64,000 nt of DNA from Trogon surrucura (Eukaryota > Chordata > Aves > Trogoniformes > Trogonidae), in contig CM036657.1 of the NCBI GenBank assembly GCA_020746105.1, forward strand, positions 4,601,527 through 4,665,526, read 5' to 3'. A model generated the notes under the pieces. It made no database searches, was not told where the DNA came from, and saw only the letters and a list, made by a program, of their open reading frames with translations. This document shows, piece by piece, positions 43,756 to 53,393 of this stretch. Position 1 is the stretch's first letter. Each line of letters begins with the position of its first letter. The position numbers were made by a program, and so were the translations under genes.

Positions 43756-44260
43756 TGTTGCCCGTAAACAAAGACACAAACCAACAGAGTGTCAGTTTAT
43801 GCGGTGCTTTATTCAGGGCCCGGGAAACCTGCGGACTAGCGTCCAAAGTCAGGATTCCAAAGACCCTCATTTTCTGTTTAATTTTTATACCTTTTACAAC
43901 TTGGCTTACATACAGAATTCTACATCATACAGAAACAATTGATAATTATCCCCAAACTTATAAATTTTCATGCTTGTCTAACCTAAGGATAATGGTTAAC
44001 TGATTCCCATCACCAGAACCCCTTTGTTTATACAATACACCTTTCTTATCCCTAAGCAACTGTTCCCTAAGCAACTGTTCGTTATTTCTGCTAGTCCTGT
44101 TTGTCCTATATGCCCTACTGATTCCTTTGATTATTGTTCCTTCTTTCTCAGTACATTCCTTCTTGTTTTCCTAGACTTGTTATTCTCATAAGGCCTACCT
44201 GGCCAGTCAAAGCCTTAACCTAACTACTTCTACAATTTTAATTCTACTTTATTTGCAACA
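43756..44260 (-). repeat. Gamma provirus 3' LTR
   Basis: The sequence matches 52516-53020 at 504 of 505 positions by eye. It is preceded on the minus strand by the polypurine tract at 44261-44273. Confidence 0.95.
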
Positions 44261-44273
44261 AGTCCCCCCTTTT
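44261..44273 (-). promoter_or_regulatory. Polypurine tract
   Basis: On the minus strand AAAAGGGGGGACT directly precedes the TGTTGC start of the 3' LTR. Confidence 0.9.
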
Positions 44274-44312
44274 GAGCATTCTTCGATTATCTTCGCAAGG
44301 ATGCTCAACCAT

Positions 44313-45255
44313 TTAGGTTGTCGTCTCTTGATAAGCGGGTGGGTTGTCTGGATGGGGTTGCAGGTGGTTCTGCGGGAATATCACTTCTCTGCGCGTCATC
44401 GCCTTCATGACTCTCCGAGTATGTTGTCCTTCTCTCATGATCATTCCTAAAAGACACTTATACGTAATCAAGGCAACAATGATAATCACAACAATCATGA
44501 TTCCATATTGCACAATAGATGATATCCAACCAGAAACTCGAATTCCCAGGGAGCTGAATATTTCTCCTATCCAATTGTGTTCTGCTTCCTTCTGAATTTC
44601 GTGGACTTTCCCTTCGATTTGTTCCAATTGGCTAACGTCCTTTTCAACTTCTTGAGTAACGTTTGGGATGTGCACACAACAATGATCAATTCTACCATGC
44701 AGGTACCCACAAACTCCATGTTCCTTTAATAACATCAGGTCCAAGGCCATTCGATTTTGTATTGTCATTCTAGTGGTTGCTTGTAGTTGTAGATTCAAAT
44801 CCCTAAATCCCTTCTTAGTTACTGCTGCAAGCCTTTCAGTTTGTCCCAATAATTTAAACAACATTTCCCGATTCCGATATGTTGATACCTGTGCAAATAT
44901 AGATTCTAACACCCACCCAAACTTAACCCCTGAAGATGGTTCGTGCCACTCGTCATTTCCTAATCCTATGTCGTCGATATCATCACCAATATCCCGTTTT
45001 TGCCTTCCCTGCATTTCCTTTGTGGTGAGTTTTGAATATTTCCAGAATGGACAAAGTGTTGGGACTCCCAAGGTAATCTGAGTAGCTGGCCCATCGACAG
45101 CCATATGTGTGGTCCAATATCCATGTCCCATTACCCATACCAGATTTCCTGGACTCCTTACTGTGGCTGTTTTGCAATCAACTTGCTTTAAACTTTCTCT
45201 GATGGAATGATTATAACCTCTACACTCACAACCAATGCAATAGCATTCGAACTGG
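44313..45255 (-). pseudogene. env: Env TM subunit of the gamma provirus, out of frame with SU
   Basis: It is open from about 45250 to the stop at 44313. In order: a Cys-rich SU end, a basic cleavage site RQKR near 45010, heptad repeats, and an IQNRMALDLMLL segment near 44750 in the position of the immunosuppressive-like region. A Cys followed nine residues later by CC comes next (gammaretroviruses usually have six between). Then come a membrane anchor near 44440-44530 (IMIVVIIIVALI) and a tail with PPAY near 44325, a late-domain-type motif. TM mediates membrane fusion. A frame change between about 45230 and 45260 separates it from SU. Confidence 0.87.
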
Positions 45256-46956
45256 CATTAAACCAATATGTTCATCAGGAGTGTCACAAGTGTAAATTTG
45301 TGTACAATTCCAATCCCCTATTAACTGTGTCTCTTTTCTCCATTCACTACTTTCCTTATACATCTGTGAATAAGTTTGATTCTTCTTTCCCTTCCAATGT
45401 ATACACCAATGTACTGGTCCAATATAACTATATGTTTCTAACAGGCTTGGTCCCCAGATTGTTTGCCATTGTTTCATCGTTGTAGAATTGGTGATATTTT
45501 GGCACACTTCCTCTCGCTTCTCTTGTTTTTCCCGAGTTCTCATTTTACTACATAAATCAGGGCCTCGAGGGTGCACTACACTGTCTCGAATTAAACAATT
45601 TCCTTTAATTTTCGGGTCTTCAATCCATCCATAATATCCTGGGTTTTGCTCACACTGTTTCTTAGTTATTTTTGTTTTGCTAATCAATATACAAACATTT
45701 ACCCATTCATAAGTTGTGGTAGTGACAAACTTGCAATTCCAGGAAACATTCTGTAACATTTTGGGCATTTCGAGAACTGGTATAATTCCCCAGGGTATGG
45801 GATCACCTGCTGCATGCGGCATAGGTAAACATGCTGTAATGGTTGTGGCATTCTGAATTTGTCCAAAATCTCTAATTAGTCCTACTATTAAATTTTCTTG
45901 ACTCCCAGCTTTAGCTAGTTTACCATCTTCGATAACCTGTCGAACCACTCTTTTCTTCTTTATATACACCGTCGCCATTCCATTAACCCACCAATCATCC
46001 CGGGCTATCCAGCACCAATATCGTCCTATATCAATTTCCCTGCTCACCTTTTTAATGATCAAGACTATCGATTGGAACCTATTTTCAATTCGGTATTTTC
46101 CTCCTGTTTCTAAATTCTTTCCCTTATACCACCACCCGTAATCCGAATAACTTAAATTTCGTACAAGACAATTTAGAATCACGTCTTTTCCTTCCACTGC
46201 CGGATATGTTCCATGTTCTGGCCTTATTCCCTGATGCTGATGGGGTACCGACTCTACGTTTCTAATCCCATAGTTTCCGCTAGCTCCACAAATAACAATG
46301 CACAAATATTTCCCTTCTGTCCTCCCAACCCTGGGATTTGTTATATTTAACCATCCTTTACCTCCCAACTTATTTGACCTCCAGCTTACCCCTGCTGTTT
46401 GTGGGTCCCACATTTGCTGACTGGCATTGAACTTCCACCACTTCACTTGGACCTTTTGACTGCACTGTGTTCCAAATTTAAAGGTACAATTTATCTTCAA
46501 CGGGGGGCCATCCCACATTTCCACCCTCTTGTTTGCTGGGATTATCTGAATTGCATCCCTAGTCTCCTCTTTCTGTGAAGTGTTAGTAACGTATAGATTC
46601 ATATCCCCATAATCAACACTATACCGTATCCAGATCACACAGGTGTATTTTCCTTCATTGTCTTTTGACACTTTGGGTATCTGCAGGGTAGTTTTCCCTT
46701 CCTGACGTGTCACATCCCAGATGGTTTCAATTCCTTTTGTGATTAATTCATCTCCCGTGATCCACCTCCATCTCGCATTAATTTCCTCAAATCCAGCTCC
46801 CTGGTCATCAGTAAACAAACAAGTCAAGTTAACATCAGTAGTTTCAGGTACTAACAGATACGGTTCAGACACATTAACTTTTACATGAGTTTCTACCAAT
46901 GCCAACAGATGAAAGAGAACCATTACTCCTAATTTTTGCTTCTGAATACCATTCAT
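45226..46956 (-). CDS. env: Env SU with three N-terminal Ig-like domains (576 codons)
   Basis: The ATG at 46956-46954 is chosen because it overlaps the pol stop (ATGA) and starts a signal peptide (KQKLGVMVLFHLLALV). Three segments then carry the Ig pattern. Domain 1: Cys46, Trp63/65, then KDNEGKYTC to Cys106. Domain 2: Cys157, Trp173/174, then EGKYLC to Cys219. Domain 3: Cys263, Trp275/276, then IGRYWC to Cys315. A KKKR linker near residue 334 leads to an SU-like part with about ten Cys and many N-glycosylation sites. Domain 3, with its YWC ending, recalls the CD300/pIgR-type V-set. The frame ends at 45226 just after a frame change. SU binds receptor, and the role of the Ig part is unknown. 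Confidence 0.85.
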   Translation of the reverse strand: MNGIQKQKLGVMVLFHLLALVETHVKVNVSEPYLLVPETTDVNLTCLFTDDQGAGFEEINARWRWITGDELITKGIETIWDVTRQEGKTTLQIPKVSKDNEGKYTCVIWIRYSVDYGDMNLYVTNTSQKEETRDAIQIIPANKRVEMWDGPPLKINCTFKFGTQCSQKVQVKWWKFNASQQMWDPQTAGVSWRSNKLGGKGWLNITNPRVGRTEGKYLCIVICGASGNYGIRNVESVPHQHQGIRPEHGTYPAVEGKDVILNCLVRNLSYSDYGWWYKGKNLETGGKYRIENRFQSIVLIIKKVSREIDIGRYWCWIARDDWWVNGMATVYIKKKRVVRQVIEDGKLAKAGSQENLIVGLIRDFGQIQNATTITACLPMPHAAGDPIPWGIIPVLEMPKMLQNVSWNCKFVTTTTYEWVNVCILISKTKITKKQCEQNPGYYGWIEDPKIKGNCLIRDSVVHPRGPDLCSKMRTREKQEKREEVCQNITNSTTMKQWQTIWGPSLLETYSYIGPVHWCIHWKGKKNQTYSQMYKESSEWRKETQLIGDWNCTQIYTCDTPDEHIGLMPVRMLLHWL

Positions 46957-49900
46957 GTAGGAGATAAAGTTTCTACCGACCATCGCATAGGAACTTTCTT
47001 GACTCTGGTGTAATGAATCCAGTTGTCTATCCCGCCGACCTTGACAGCCGTATAGGTGGTCATGATCACCTGGTGAGGACCGTCCCATGTTTCTTTCAGG
47101 GGTTCCACTGACCAGTTCCTTACATAAACTTGGTCTCCCGGAAGTATGTCGTGGACTGGATTATCCAGTGATAGAGGTCGATTCCACTGTAGTGCTCCTC
47201 TAATAGCTGTAAGAGTCTTATTTAGAGATAACACATAATTTAGTATCATCTGGTCTCCTACCAGATGGGGGTCTCCCTTATAAGTAACTGCATGGTAGGG
47301 TTTGCCGTATAGGATCTCATACGGGCTTACTCCTAACCTTTCCCTTGGTTTAATTCTAATTCTTAGTAGAGCTAACGGCAATGCCTGCGGCCACTGAATT
47401 TTTGCCTCTTGGCAGATTTTCTTAATTTGACCCTTTAGAGTCTGATTCATCCTTTCCACTTGCCCGCTTGATTGTGGTCTCCAAGGAGTATGCAAATTCC
47501 AGGTTATCCCTAATACTACTGAAACTTGTTGGACAATTCCTGCTGTAAAATGTGGGCCCCTATCTGATGATATCCCTAACGGAACCCTGAATCTGGGGAT
47601 GATCTCTTTCAGAAGTGTTTTCACCACCTCTTTAACTTGATTAGTTCTACAAGGGAAGGCCTCAGGCCATCCTGAAAACGTACACACGTACACCAGAAGA
47701 TATTTATACATTTGGGTTTTTGGTAGCTCAGAAAAATCAATCTGCCAGTAATCTCCCGGTTGAGGCCCTACTTGCAGCTTGCCCATCTGAATCTGTTTCC
47801 TAATTACTGGATTGTTTTTAATACATACCGGACACATAGCATTTATTCTCTTTGCTAATGTTAACATCTGGTTTGAGAATATGTCATTTTTCAGGAATTT
47901 CACCATTGCTTCTGCACCCCAATGACATTTGTTGTGTTCTGATTCTAGTATTGCTTTCATAATTCTTACCGGCAATATTACTTGTCCCACCGGAGTTACA
48001 TACCAGCCTTTGATGTTCTTCCTTGCCTGTAACATTTGAGCCAGTTTTTCATCTTCCGGTGAGTAGTGTGGTTTCTCATCCATATATGCAGCAGCCGGTT
48101 GATGTCGAACTGGTATTAGTGCCATTTGAGTCCATACCTCTCTTGCCACTTGTCTGGCAACCTGATCAGCTCGCCGATTCCCTTGAAATTCTTTTCCTGG
48201 ATCATTTTGGTGTCCTTTAACATGCATTACTGCCACTGCTAATGGTTTGTAGATAACTTCCAGTAGTAAACTAACTTCAGTTTTGTGTTTAACCGTCAAT
48301 CCTTGCGAATTGAGAAGCCCCCTCTCTTTCCACAGAGCCCCATGCACATGCACTACTCCAAAAGCATATTTAGAGTCTGTCCAAATATTGACTTTCTTTC
48401 CTTGGCTCAGGATTAGGGCTCTTATTAGAGCCCAGATCTCGGCCTTTTGTGCCGATGTGCCTGGGGGTAGCGCTTTTGCTTCTACTATTTGCTGTAATGT
48501 GACCACTGCATATCCCGCATACCTGGTACCATTTTCCACGAAGTTGGATCCATCCGTAAACAGCTCCCAGTCCGGATCTGGTAGGGGTACGTCCTTCAAG
48601 TCCTTCCGGCTGGCATACACCTGCTCAATCACTTCCATGCAATCATGTTCTAATTCTCCTTCTTCCTGTGTGGACCTTAAAAACTCCGCTGGGTTGAGAT
48701 GGTTAGTTACTTTCAATTCCACATCATCCTGTTCCCTTAACTGGGCCTGGTATTGGAGCATTCTGCTTGATGAGAGCCAATGCCCCCCTTTTTGTTCCAA
48801 TACTGCTATAACCATGTGGGGTACAAAGACTGTTATGTGTCTTCCCAACGTTAGCTTACGGGCTTCCTGAATCAAGAGTACTGTGGCCGCCACTGCCCTC
48901 AAACATCCCGGTCATCCTCCGCTTACCGTATCCAACTGTTTGGAGAAATATCCCACAGGCCTCTTCCAGGATCCCAGCTTTTGGGTAAGCACACCCAGGG
49001 CCAGTCTCTGTCTTTCATTTACATATAGTTGAAAGTCCTTATTCAAATCCGGCAAACCCAAAGCAGGTGCCTCCTTGAGTGCCCTTTTCAATTCCTGGAA
49101 TGCCTTTTCCTGCACCTTTCCCCATCTAAATACAGACACTTTTGTTGCTTCATAAAGCGGTCTGGCCATCAATCCAAAATTTGAAATCCACAAGCGACAC
49201 CAACCGACCATCCCTAGAAAGGATCTTAATTCTTGGTGATTGCGGGGCACGGGGATTGCGCATATTGCTTGGACGCGATTGGCTCCCAATCGGCGAACCC
49301 CTTGCGAAATTTCACATCCCAAATAGATGACCTTTTGTTTTACTAACTGTGCTTTTTCTTTGGATACCCGGTATCCAGCCTGTCCCAACATATTCAATAA
49401 TTCAATAGTCAATTGTTGGCAGAGATTTCGATTCGTAGCACCCAGGAAAATATCATCTACATACTGCAACACAACATAGGAAAAAGGTGAGTCCTTTACC
49501 TGGGTAGTTTTCCATCCTTCGAGCTCCTTGGCCAGCTGATTTCTGAAAATTGTAGGTGAGTTCTTAAATCCTTGAGGTAACCTGGTCCAGGTGAGTTGGC
49601 GCTTACGTCCAGTTTCCGGATTTTCCCATTCAAATGCAAAAATATTTCTGCTCTCAGGTGCCAGAGGGATGCAGAAGAAAGCATCTTTCAAATCAATTAC
49701 TGTAAACCACTGAAATTTCTCAGACACAGATGTTAACAAAGTATATGGATTGGCTCCTACTGGGTGTATATCTTTGGTGATGGAATTTACTGCTCGTAAG
49801 TCCTGTACTAGTCTGTATTTACCGTTGGGTTTTCTAACTGGGAAAATTGGAGTATTGAACTCGGATTCACATTCCTGCAAAATTCCTAATACCATATACT

Positions 49901-50450
49901 GAGTTATCATAGCGGCTATTCCTTTCCGGGCTTCCAGCTTAATAGGATACTGACGTATCCTTACTGGTCGGGCCCCCTCTTTTAATTCCACTATCGCAGG
50001 TACTGCTGCCTTCGATTTCCCTGGCGCTCCTGTTTCCCACACCCATGGTACTACAGCCTGCTCAATCTCTGGTGGTATTTCCTCCTTCTCCACCTCCCTA
50101 ACCATAAAGATTTTCGCTAAATTTTCCTCCGGTATTTCTAATTTTACTCTTCCTTTTTCAAATATGATTTGTGCTTGTAATGCTGAGAGTAAATCTCTTC
50201 CCAGTAGACACTCTGGACTGCTTGGCGTATATAAAAACTGATGGTCAAACTCCTTTCCCCCAAATTTTATATCGAGTGGCCGCAGGAATGTCCTTTCCTC
50301 TACTTCCCCAGTTACCCCAACAACAAGCACTGTAGAATCACTCAGAGGTCCCATTTGTTTATTCATTGCCGAAAAACTTGCCCCGGTATCTACCCTAAAT
50401 TCCATCGGTTCCCCCCCTATTTCCAAAATAACCTTTAAATCCCGGTCTAG
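46953..50450 (-). pseudogene. pol: Gamma provirus pro-pol, one in-frame stop
   Basis: It continues the gag frame after UGA. Protease has VDTGAS near 50390. RT has SEFNTPIFPVRKPNGKYR near 49850, LPQGFKNSPT near 49575 and YVDD at 49452-49463. A TGA at 48912-48914 stops the frame between RT and RNase H. RNase H (TDGSN near 48545, TDSKYAFG near 48375) and integrase follow. The integrase has HHCC zinc region near 47800-47930, QIDFSE near 47740, SSDRGPHF near 47560, VERMNQTLK near 47450 and a chromatin-type C-terminus near 47000-47160. Pol would cleave Gag-Pol, copy RNA and integrate DNA. The single stop is the only defect I see. Confidence 0.9.
48912..48914 (-). other. In-frame TGA within pol
   Basis: This is the only stop between the gag UGA and the end of pol at 46953. 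It falls in the linker between RT and RNase H. It is not followed by CUA, so it does not share the leaky context of the gag stop. Confidence 0.85.
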
Positions 50451-50453
50451 TCA
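50448..50453 (-). promoter_or_regulatory. Gag stop with UGA-CUA readthrough context
   Basis: On the minus strand gag ends AGC TGA CTA GAC, and protease follows in the same frame with no further stop for over 500 codons. Gammaretroviruses make Gag-Pol by reading through a single stop. UGA followed by CUA is a leaky context known from alphaviruses and some cellular genes. I did not model any downstream pseudoknot. Confidence 0.78.
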
Positions 50454-52133
50454 GCTCTGATTCTGATAATTTTTCATCATAAAAGCTTGAGCGACACCTT
50501 GTGGTCCTCCTACAAAAGGGTTCATTCCGTTACCAGAATTCATCCCTCCGTCCAAATTCATCCCATTTCCTAATGCATTTCCACCTATGTTACCACCCAC
50601 TGGTGTTCCCATCCCCAAATTAAGTGGGCACTCCCTTTTCCAGTGTCCCTGGCCCTTACACAGCGCACATTGATTAGGTCCCAACTTTTCCCGACCTCCC
50701 GGGACTTGATTTCCAAAACCCCCAAACCCGAAGTTTCTTCCTCGTTCATTACCTCTTCCTCTCCCCCGGCCCCTTCCTCTATTATTTACTTGAGAAGCCT
50801 GTTGCAGGACTGCCAGCATACTCGCTTGCTGTTTCTTTACCGATTCCTTTTCCCTACTATTATATACTTTCCAGGCCACTTCTAATAATTTCTCCAAGTT
50901 CCGTGTATCTTCCCCTTCTAGCTTCTGCAGCTTTTTCCTAATGTCCTCCTGAGATTGTCCCATAAAAATCAATGCCAATTGTAATTTGCCTGACTCAGCT
51001 TCCACATCCAAATCCGTATATCTCCGAGCCGTCTCCTTCAGTCTCTCTAAAAACGCCGATGGTGACTCCCCTTTGTCTTGTCTTACCAAATACAATTTAG
51101 ACCAATTCAATGTTTTCGGAATCCCTTCGCGTATCCCATCTATCAATAATTCTTGGTACGCTTTCAGTCTACGATACCCCTCCCCGGAGTTGGGATCCCA
51201 CTCGGGATCTTCTCTGGGCACCAAATTATTAATAGTATCACCTTTAATAACCCGCATCCTAACCATTTCTCGCGCACGATCTGTCATAGCCTTAAACACC
51301 ATCTCCTTTTCAGTGGAATCCATTATGGTATCTAATAACACCTGTAAATCATTCCAATCTGGATTTTGTGCTTTTATCACCATTTTTATTACCCGAGCCA
51401 CCTTCTCCGGATTTTCTCTATATGCCCCTGCCGATTGCTTCCAAATCATCAGATCACTCGGAGAAAATGGGACCTTTACTAAAATTCTTTCTCCAATTCC
51501 CCCCACAGCCTCCCGTAACGGGGCCATCAACTGAGGTTGTAGCAATCTCTTTTTCCGTTCTAACCTCCCTTTACGAGTCCGCTCTGCAAGCGGTGTTCTC
51601 GGCTTATCAGCCAACAATTCTCCAGACTCCGTTTCCTCTTCTGATATAACAGGAATAGTGACCTTATGGTCATTCAGTGGTGGTATTTCGGGGGCCGACG
51701 GCGCGCTTGGGGAAACTAACAAAGACACATCCTCCTCCGGTTCCGAGAACCAGACTTTCCGCTCCTTACAACCAGCACATTCCTTATCTATTGATCCCAA
51801 TACCATCATTCCACATTCTTTCTGCCACTCAGGTTTCCCTTTTAAATAATAAAATAAGTCAAGATACGGCACCTCTTCCCATTTTTCATTTTCCCGTAAG
51901 AACTGCATTAAGGGGGTTATAATTTCTGAATTCACTGTACCGTTTCGTGGCCACTGCATCCCTTCTGTTTCATATTCAGGCCATACATAATTACAATAAT
52001 CAATTAAATTTCTCTTTCTTAATTCCTTTCCAAAATTACCATCTTTCCAACGTTTCAATAAACAACCAAGAGGAGAATCCTCAGGGATATCGATTTCATT
52101 GCACGATAGAACTCTAAACATTTTAAACGGCAT
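50451..52133 (-). CDS. gag: Gamma provirus gag, 560 codons, intact
   Basis: The first ATG is at 52133-52131. A second in-frame ATG lies four codons later. Neither is followed by Gly, so N-myristoylation is not predicted. Matrix carries SPLGCLLKRW near 52070. A PSAP late-domain motif lies near 51705. Capsid has FSPSDLMIW near 51465 and QNPDWNDLQ near 51370. A coiled Lys/Glu region and an RGRGRGRGRG stretch near 50770 lead to one zinc knuckle CALCKGQGHWKREC at about 50631-50672, the single-knuckle layout of gammaretroviruses. The C-terminal tail is Gly/Asn/Met-rich. Gag forms the virion core. Confidence 0.92.
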   Translation of the reverse strand: MPFKMFRVLSCNEIDIPEDSPLGCLLKRWKDGNFGKELRKRNLIDYCNYVWPEYETEGMQWPRNGTVNSEIITPLMQFLRENEKWEEVPYLDLFYYLKGKPEWQKECGMMVLGSIDKECAGCKERKVWFSEPEEDVSLLVSPSAPSAPEIPPLNDHKVTIPVISEEETESGELLADKPRTPLAERTRKGRLERKKRLLQPQLMAPLREAVGGIGERILVKVPFSPSDLMIWKQSAGAYRENPEKVARVIKMVIKAQNPDWNDLQVLLDTIMDSTEKEMVFKAMTDRAREMVRMRVIKGDTINNLVPREDPEWDPNSGEGYRRLKAYQELLIDGIREGIPKTLNWSKLYLVRQDKGESPSAFLERLKETARRYTDLDVEAESGKLQLALIFMGQSQEDIRKKLQKLEGEDTRNLEKLLEVAWKVYNSREKESVKKQQASMLAVLQQASQVNNRGRGRGRGRGNERGRNFGFGGFGNQVPGGREKLGPNQCALCKGQGHWKRECPLNLGMGTPVGGNIGGNALGNGMNLDGGMNSGNGMNPFVGGPQGVAQAFMMKNYQNQS

Positions 52134-52491
52134 TATACTACTCACACACACACACACTCGTACAACTACGATACTATAACCCTTTTACCTTAATACCAAC
52201 CAACTTGCCTATTCTCGACGCCGCGAGTGGCAAGTGCTGGCTCAGCGCGGCTTTCGCTGCGTCTTACGGCCAGCGCCTAGGCTTCCCAATACCAGAACCT
52301 TTGCCCAACCCTGCGAGATAAGTCCTCGTCTTATGGGCAGGCACCCAACCTTAAAAGAATAAAGCACCTTCGGGCTTACCTTACGGTTGTCCGTCCAGCG
52401 CGGAGTCGGGCACGGGTTGATGTCTCCCCAGAAATCACCTGGTGCCGGCTTGGAGTGGATCAGCCCGTGAACCGCTCCTGCCGCCTCCGGA

Positions 52492-52509
52492 GTCCTGCCG
52501 CGGTCACCA
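52492..52509 (-). promoter_or_regulatory. Gamma provirus primer-binding site
   Basis: On the minus strand TGGTGACCGCGGCAGGAC starts six bases after the LTR. The TGG start is as expected for a tRNA CCA end. I could not assign the tRNA with confidence. Confidence 0.6.
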
Positions 52510-52515
52510 GAAAAC

Positions 52516-53020
52516 TGTTGCCCGTAAACAAAGACACAAACCAACAGAGTGTCAGTTTATGCGGTGCTTTATTCAGGGCCCGGGAAACCTGCGGACTAGC
52601 GTCCAAAGTCAGGATTCCAAAGACCCTCATTTTCTGTTTAATTTTTATACCTTTTACAACTTGGCTTACATACAGAATTCTACATCATACAGAAACAATT
52701 GATAATTATCCCCAAACTTATAAATTTTCATGCTTGTCTAACCTAAGGATAATGGTTAACTGATTCCCATCACCAGAACCCCTTTGTTTATACAATACAC
52801 CTTTCTTATCCCTAAGCAACTGTTCCCTAAGCAACTGTTCGTTATTTCTGCTAGTCCTGTTTGTCCTATATGCCCTACTGATTCCTTTGATTATTGTTCC
52901 TTCTTTCTCAGTACATTCCTTCTTGTTTTCCTAGACTTGTTATTCTCATAAGGCCTACCTGACCAGTCAAAGCCTTAACCTAACTACTTCTACAATTTTA
53001 ATTCTACTTTATTTGCAACA
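52516..53020 (-). repeat. Gamma provirus 5' LTR
   Basis: On the minus strand it starts TGTTGCAAATAAAG. U3 holds a tandem 15-bp repeat, a TATA box (GGTATAAAAATT) lies near 52650 and the polyA signal (TGAATAAAGC) near 52568. It ends ACGGGCAACA. This promoter would drive the provirus. Confidence 0.95.
52811..52840 (-). repeat. 15-bp tandem repeat in U3
   Basis: CCTAAGCAACTGTTC occurs twice head to tail here and again at 44051-44080 in the other LTR. Short U3 duplications often act as enhancers in retroviruses. Confidence 0.85.
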
Positions 53021-53024
53021 CCAC

Positions 53025-53197
53025 AATAGATCTCCTACTTCACGCCATTCCGTTGAACTAAAGATTAATGACGGGTCGTTCATTTTCTCCCGCTTCCGAG
53101 CCCGTTGGATCAGGGCCAATACATCTCGCTCCTTTACTTTTTCTCCTCTCTTAGAGAGTATACCAACAAGGAGGCGAGTTGCCGCGTCAGTTTCCAT
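53025..53197 (-). pseudogene. gag: ERV-D gag start (matrix)
   Basis: It opens with the ATG at 53197-53195 (METDAATRLL) and is a betaretrovirus-like matrix start, but without Gly at position 2. It is interrupted by the gamma provirus after about 57 codons and continues in frame at 43751 (the 4-bp CCAC duplication lies at the break). The leader between this ATG and the primer site is about 175 bases. Confidence 0.78.
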
Positions 53198-53373
53198 CGC
53201 GGTCTTACCTTGGCAGGGGCTTGATCGGCCACTCAAACTCTGGTGTCCGGTGCCCTCTTGATCACGCCTGGGTTTCTCCTGCCTCCGGCTCTCCGACTCC
53301 CAAATCGGCTCACGTCCAATGCTTCAGAGTCTTTCCGTATTCAAGCAATTTGCATTTAAGCAATTCCCCATTT

Positions 53374-53391
53374 AAGCCTGTTCGGGCGCCA
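53374..53391 (-). promoter_or_regulatory. ERV-D primer-binding site, tRNA-Lys
   Basis: On the minus strand TGGCGCCCGAACAGG starts two bases after the LTR. This is the exact complement of the tRNA-Lys3 3' end for its first 15 bases. Confidence 0.9.
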
Positions 53392-53393
53392 GA

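Larger units (their letters stand above)
43756..53020 (-). mobile_element. Young gamma-type provirus with Ig-like env extension
   Basis: The 505-bp LTRs at both ends are identical except for one base (44212 versus 52972 area, GGCC against GACC). They have short inverted ends TGTTGC...GCAACA and a 4-bp target duplication CCAC at 43752-43755 and 53021-53024. Order on the minus strand: 5' LTR, primer site, gag, in-frame UGA, pro-pol, env, polypurine tract, 3' LTR. Defects seen are one TGA in pol (48912-48914) and one frame change in env near 45230-45260. It lies inside ERV-D gag. Confidence 0.95.

Noticed and set aside
43491-43784. Continuous ORF running from ERV-D gag into the LTR
   Set aside because: The first codons (43752-43784) come from the inserted gamma LTR and form a chance extension.
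45955-46860. Ig-like segments as a host immune gene interrupted by the provirus
   Set aside because: They are in one continuous frame with the retroviral SU, start with a signal peptide at the pol-env junction and lie between matched LTRs, so they belong to the provirus.
46957-47088. Earlier in-frame start for env at 47088
   Set aside because: The extra 44 codons overlap the integrase C-terminus and place residues before the signal peptide. The ATG at 46956 gives a normal signal peptide.
52134-52157. Earlier start for the gamma gag
   Set aside because: The first codons come from a CA dinucleotide run and have no ATG. The first ATG is at 52133.
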